This document shows positions 23,401 to 29,400 of a DNA stretch of 39,644 nucleotides, in pieces. Every line of letters begins with the position of its first letter. Positions within the stretch are counted from its first letter, which is position 1. A program made the translations under genes and the position numbers. This DNA is from Nocardia sp. SYP-A9097 (GTDB lineage Bacteria > Actinomycetota > Actinomycetes > Mycobacteriales > Mycobacteriaceae): the NCBI RefSeq assembly GCF_009649815.1, contig NZ_WJIC01000046.1, positions 1-39,644 on the forward strand. The letters run 5' to 3'. Below the pieces are notes generated by a model. It did not search any database, had not been told where the DNA came from, and saw only the letters and a program-made list of their open reading frames with translations.

Positions 23401-26400
23401 AGCAACCTGCTCGGCGTCGAACGAGTGGCCTTCGGCAGCACGGTATCCGGCCGCCCCTCCGAACTGCCGGGGGTCGAGTCGATGATCGGCCTGTTCATCA
23501 ATACGATTCCGGTCGTCGTCGACGTGCGGCGGGACCTGACCATCGAGGACGCGCTGCGCCTGCTGCAAGCCGACAACACCCGTCTGCTCGACCACCACTA
23601 TCTCGAACTGTCGCAGATCATGGCGGCCGCAGGCAGCAGCCAGTTGTTCGACACCCTGGTCGTGTTCGAGTCGTACCCGGTCGACAGCAGTGGCCTGGGC
23701 GATGCCGACATCGACGGTATGCGTGTCGTCTCAGCGGACGGCTCCGACGCGGCGCATTACCCGATCACCGTGCAAGCGCACCACACCGACGAGTTGTATA
23801 TCCGAGTCCGCTACCAACGAGCCCGCGTCGACGAGCCGATGGCGGCCGGTCTCGCGGCTCGTCTGGAAACCGTGCTGCGGAACCTGACCAGCGATCCGGA
23901 ATCGAGGGTCGGCGCGATCGATCTGCTGACCACGGACGAGAGGCACGCGCTCATAGCCGCCTCGGGCGGCGCCGGCGTGCCGCCATGCCTCATGGCCGAG
24001 TTGCTGGCCTTGGGTGTGATGGTGAATTCCCATGCAGCGGCCGTAGTCTCCGGTCCGCGCACGGTGTCCTACGCCGAGCTGGATGCCAGGTCCAACCAGG
24101 TGGCGCGGCAGCTGATCGCGTGGGGCGTAGGACCGGGTGATCAGGTCGCGCTGGCGATGCCGCGGTCGGTGGAATTCGTGGCCGGCCTGTGGGCGGTGAC
24201 CAAAGCGGGCGCGGCTTTCGTGCCCATCGATACGCGAAATCCGGCCGAGCGCGTCGCACTCATGGTGGCCGACGCCGAGATCCAGGTGGCGGTAACGGTG
24301 GAGGGGGCGCGGGGCCTGCTGCCCGGCACGGTGCGCCCGCTGGTCCTCGACGATCCGGACACCGAGCTCTCGATCGCGGCCCGATCGACAGCCGCGGTCA
24401 CGGACGTAGAGCTGGTGCGTACGCCGCACATCCTGGATGTGGCATACGTTCTCTATACCTCGGGCTCGACCGGAATGCCGAAGGGTGTCGCGGTCACCCA
24501 TGAGGGGTTGGCGAATTTTGCTGCCGCGCAACGGGACCGGTTCGACGTGGACGCGGGATCGCGAGTGCTGCAGGTCGCCGCACCCGGATTCGACGCGGTG
24601 GTCCTCGAGGTGCTGCTGGCTCACACCAGCGGCGCCGTGCTCGTGGTGCCGCCGCCCACGGTGTTCGCCGGTCACGAGCTGGTGGAACTGATTCGCGCAC
24701 AGCAGGTCTCGCATGCGTTCGTCACCCCCAGTGTGCTGGCGACGATGTCGCCGGCCGGTATGGATTCGCTGCGGGTGCTGATGGCCGGTGGCGAGGCGGT
24801 GACGCCGGAAACGGTGGAGATGTGGGCACCGGGCCGGACCCTGCTGAACGGGTACGGGCCGACGGAAACCACGATTCTCGCCGTCGTCAGCGCCGCGTTG
24901 CATCTGGGTGAGGCGGTGACGATCGGCGGGCCGATCCGTGGTGTCGAGGCCGTCGTGCTGGATGCGTGGTTGCGGCCGGTGCCGATCGGGGTGGTGGGGG
25001 AGTTGTACCTCGCGGGAGTGCAACTGGCGCGCGGCTACGCGAATCGGGCACCGGCTACAGCGGGCGCGTTCGTGGCGAATCCGTTCGGTGCGGCGGGTTC
25101 GCGCATGTACCGCACCGGCGACCTGGTCCGCTGGACACCCGAGCACAGCCTGGAATACCTCGGCCGCCGCGATTTCCAGGTCAAGATCCGTGGCCAGCGC
25201 GTCGAACTCGGTGAAATCGAAACTGTTCTGGCCGAGCATCCCGGGATCGAACAAGCGGTCGTCCTGCGCCGGAAGGACCAACGTGGCGTCGACCGGCTCG
25301 TCGGCTATGTGGTCACTGACCAGGAGCTGAATCCGGACGAGGTCCGGGCCGCTGCGCGGTTGCGACTGCCCGCGCACATGGTGCCTGAGGTGTTCACAGT
25401 GCTCGCCGAACTTCCCCTCACCACGACCGGCAAACTCGACCGCTTGGCGCTTCCCACCCCGGAATTCTCCGACAGCCGAGAACGGGTCGCTCCATGCACC
25501 GACGCCGAACGGCATGTCGCCGCGGTGTTCGAGAACGTCCTGGGCATCAACGGTGTCGGGGCGACGGACAGCTTCTTCGACCTGGGCGGCGATTCGCTGT
25601 CCGCCACCCGAGTGACTGCGCAGTTGAGCACCGCATTGCGGGTGCGTCTCGGGGTCCGAGACCTGTTCGAGGCGCCCGTGGTCGCCGAACTCGCCGCCCG
25701 CCTGGCAACCTCCGACCGCAACTCCCGGGTGGCGTTGACGACGCGACTCCGGCCTGCGCGCGTACCGCTGTCACCCGCGCAGCAGCGGATGTGGTTCCTC
25801 AACCAGTTCGACACCGCCGGCGGCGGGTACAACATCCCGCTGGTGATCCGTCTGCGCGGAGAACTCGACGTCGATGCGCTGCGGCACGCGTGTGAACTGG
25901 TCATTGACCGGCACGAGTCGCTGCGGACCAAGTTCCCGATGGTCAACGGACAGCCTTGCCAGGTTGCCGTCGCCGCCGCCGAGGTCGCCCCCGCGCTGAG
26001 TCCGGTCCACATCGACCAGAACCAGGTCATGGACGGGGCGATCACCGTAGTCTCGACCGGTTTCGATGTGACACAGGCGCCCCCGTTCCGCATCGAATTG
26101 TTCGCTCTCGACGATCGGGACCACGTTCTGGTCATCTGCGTGCACCACATTTGCGCCGACGGCCAGTCGATGATCCCGCTCGCGCGGGACGTGGCGATGG
26201 CATACGAGGCGAGCAGGCAAGGCACACAGCCGACATGGCCGGTACTTCCGGTCCAGTACGCCGACTATGCGCTGTGGCAGCACGAGATGCTCGGCTCGGC
26301 GGATGACCCGGACTCGGTCATGTCCCAACAGTTGCGATTCTGGAAGGACACCCTCGACGGGCTGCCCGAACTGCTCGAGTTGCCGACCGACCTGCCCCGG

Positions 26401-29400
26401 CCAGCGGTCGCATCCATGCGTGGGCGCGCGGTCGAGTTCGAACTTCCCGCCGAACTCCACGAGCGGATCATCGCCCTCGCACGCGCGAGAAACGCGACAG
26501 TCTTCATGGTCCTGCATGCCGCACTGGCCGTACTGTTGTCGAGGCTCGCCGGCGTCGACGATGTCGCGATCGGCACCCCGATAGCCGGACGTGGAGAGCG
26601 TGACCTCGACGATCTGATCGGTATGTTCGTCAATACCCTTGTGCTGCGGTCACAGGTGTCGATGCGGCAGCCGTTCTCGGAATTGCTCGCCTCGACCCGT
26701 GAGACGGATCTGGCAGCGTTCGCGCACGCGGATGTGCCTTTCGAGCAAGTCGTGGAAGCGCTCAATCCGCCCCGGTCGACCGCCCATCTTCCGCTGTACC
26801 AGGTAACACTCGATGTCCAGAACCTGAGCAAGGCCGCATTGGAGCTGCCGGACCTGCGCATCGAACCTCTGGAAAACGGTTTCGAGCAAGCCCAGGCCGA
26901 CTTGAACGTGAAGCTGGTCGAGCAATTCGGTCAGGGAGGCCGTCCCGATGGCATGGTGGGACGATTCACCTTCGCCACCGATCTCTTCGTGGACGAGACG
27001 ATGACCCGGTTCGCCCACGCTTACGTGCGGATTCTGGAGTACGTCACTGCGGATCCGGCGGTGCCGGTCGGCGATGTCACCATCGTCGATCCGATACAAC
27101 GGCGCGAATTGCTGGACTCGGCAGGAGAAGAAGGCGATGTGGTCGCAGATGCGACACTCGCGCACTTGTTCGCTGCCAGAGTCCTGGCCCAGCCGGATGC
27201 TGTCGCAGTCACCGACGGTGTCTCGCAGCTGACCTATGCGGAACTGGATCGGAGGTCTGCCCGGGTCGCGGCTCGCCTGATCGAACAGGGAGTGGAGCCC
27301 GAATCGCTGGTGGCCGTGGCGTTGCCGCGTTCGATCGAACTGGTCGTGGGCCTGCTCGCGGTGATTCGGGCGGGCGCCGGTTATCTGCCGCTCGACGTGG
27401 CGTATCCGATCGACCGATTGCGGTTCGTGCTCGACGACGCGCGTCCAGTGGCGGTGCTGACATCCGTCGAAACGGCTGCGGACTTGCCGGAGTGCGCAAT
27501 ACCGGTGGTGCACATCGAGGATTGCGCCGACACCGTGGGCGGCTCCGTCCCGGTCGTGCCGAACCTGCGGCTGGACAACGTCGCGTACGTGATCTACACC
27601 TCCGGGTCCACGGGCCGTCCCAAGGGAGTGACGGTCAGTCACCGCGAAGCAGTCACGTTGTTCGCCAACACGGCCAAACGTTTCGACCTCGGCCCCGACG
27701 ATGCGTGGACGATGTTCCATTCGTACGCCTTCGATTTCGCGGTATGGGAAATGTGGGGAGCCCTGCTGTCCGGTGGCAGGTTGGTCGTCGTCGACTACGA
27801 CACATCCAGGTCGCCGGGGGCATTCGTCGATCTCGTGGCGCGGGAACGCGTGACGGTGTTGAGCCAGACCCCGTCGGCGTTCTACGGCTTCGCCGAAGCA
27901 GAGCGTGAGTATCGCGAATCCGGTTGCATGGCTGGTCGGCTCGCCCTACGTTACGTCGTATTCGGCGGCGAGTCGCTGGATGTATCCCGGTTGACCAATT
28001 GGTTTGCGGCTCACGATCTGCGATCACCCTGCTTGGTCAATATGTACGGAATCACCGAGACCACGGTGCATGTCACGTTCCGCGAGATCGACGAGACAAA
28101 CGTGGCCGGGATCGGGTCACCGCTGCCGGGGATGCGGGTCTATGTGCTCGACGACCGGCTTCAGCTGGTGCCGATCGGCGTCGCAGGGGAGATCTATGTG
28201 GCCGGCGGGCAACTGTCACGGGGCTACCTTCGCGCCCCGGCCTTGACCGCGGGCCGATTCGTGGCAAATCCCTTCGGTCCGCATGGTTCGCGGTTGTACC
28301 GATCCGGCGATCTCGGCCGGTGGAGCAAGTCCGCGCGTGGGCTCGAGTTGACCTACGCCGGTCGAGCGGACGCGCAGGTGCAGCTGCGCGGCTATCGCAT
28401 CGAACTGGGTGAGGTGGAGTCCGCATTGCTCCGGCATCCTGATGTGGTACGCGCTGCTGCGGCGGTGCATCGCCATGCGCAGGGCGTCGATCAGCTGATC
28501 GGCTACGTGGTGGGTATCGACGGCCGGCAGATCGATCCGGGCGAGGTCCGCGAGACCGCCGCCAAGGTACTGACCAGCTACATGGTGCCCTCGACGGTGA
28601 TGGTGCTGCCGGATCTGCCATTGACGGTCAACGGCAAGCTCAATCGAAAGGCTTTGCCCGTTCCCGATTTCGACATTTCGTCGACCGAGTTCGTCCCACC
28701 CCGAACCCATTCCGAGAAAATGATCGCTGACGTTTATGCGCAGGTCTTGGGTATCCAGCGGGTCGGGGCTTCGGATGGGTTCTTCGACCTGGGCGGCAAT
28801 TCGCTGCTGGCCACGATGGTGGTGAACGAGCTGCGCGCTCGTGGCGTAACGATCGCGTTGCCATGGATGTTCGACGACGCGACGCCGAAAGCACTGGCGC
28901 GCAGGGCTGCCGAAGCCGCAGGCGGCTCCGGTCTGGAGGTGCTGCTTCCGCTTCGTGCGAGTGGATCGAAGCCTGCGGTATTCGGTGTACATCCCGCTGG
29001 AGGGTTGGCGTGGTTCTACGGCGGCCTTGTCGAGCATTTGGACAAGGATCGACCGGTGTACGGCCTCCAGGATCCGCACGTCGTCGCGGGCGAACCGGGT
29101 GCGGTATCGGTGGATGAACTGGCCGAACGGTATGTGGCCGAGATTCGCCGAGTGCAGCCGTGTGGTCCATACCACTTGCTCGGATGGTCGTTGGGCGGGC
29201 AAATCGCGCACGCGATGGCGGTGAAGCTCCAGCGCGATGGCGAACTTGTCGGAACTCTGACCCTGTTGGATTCCGTACCGGATCTGTCCGCGGATTCGAC
29301 GATCAGCACTGCGGACGAGCCCGCGCCGACACACTTGATGGCAGATCTGCTCGGCGGCTGGCGGGAACTGTTCGAACTCGGCGATACGGTGCAGGCGCAC

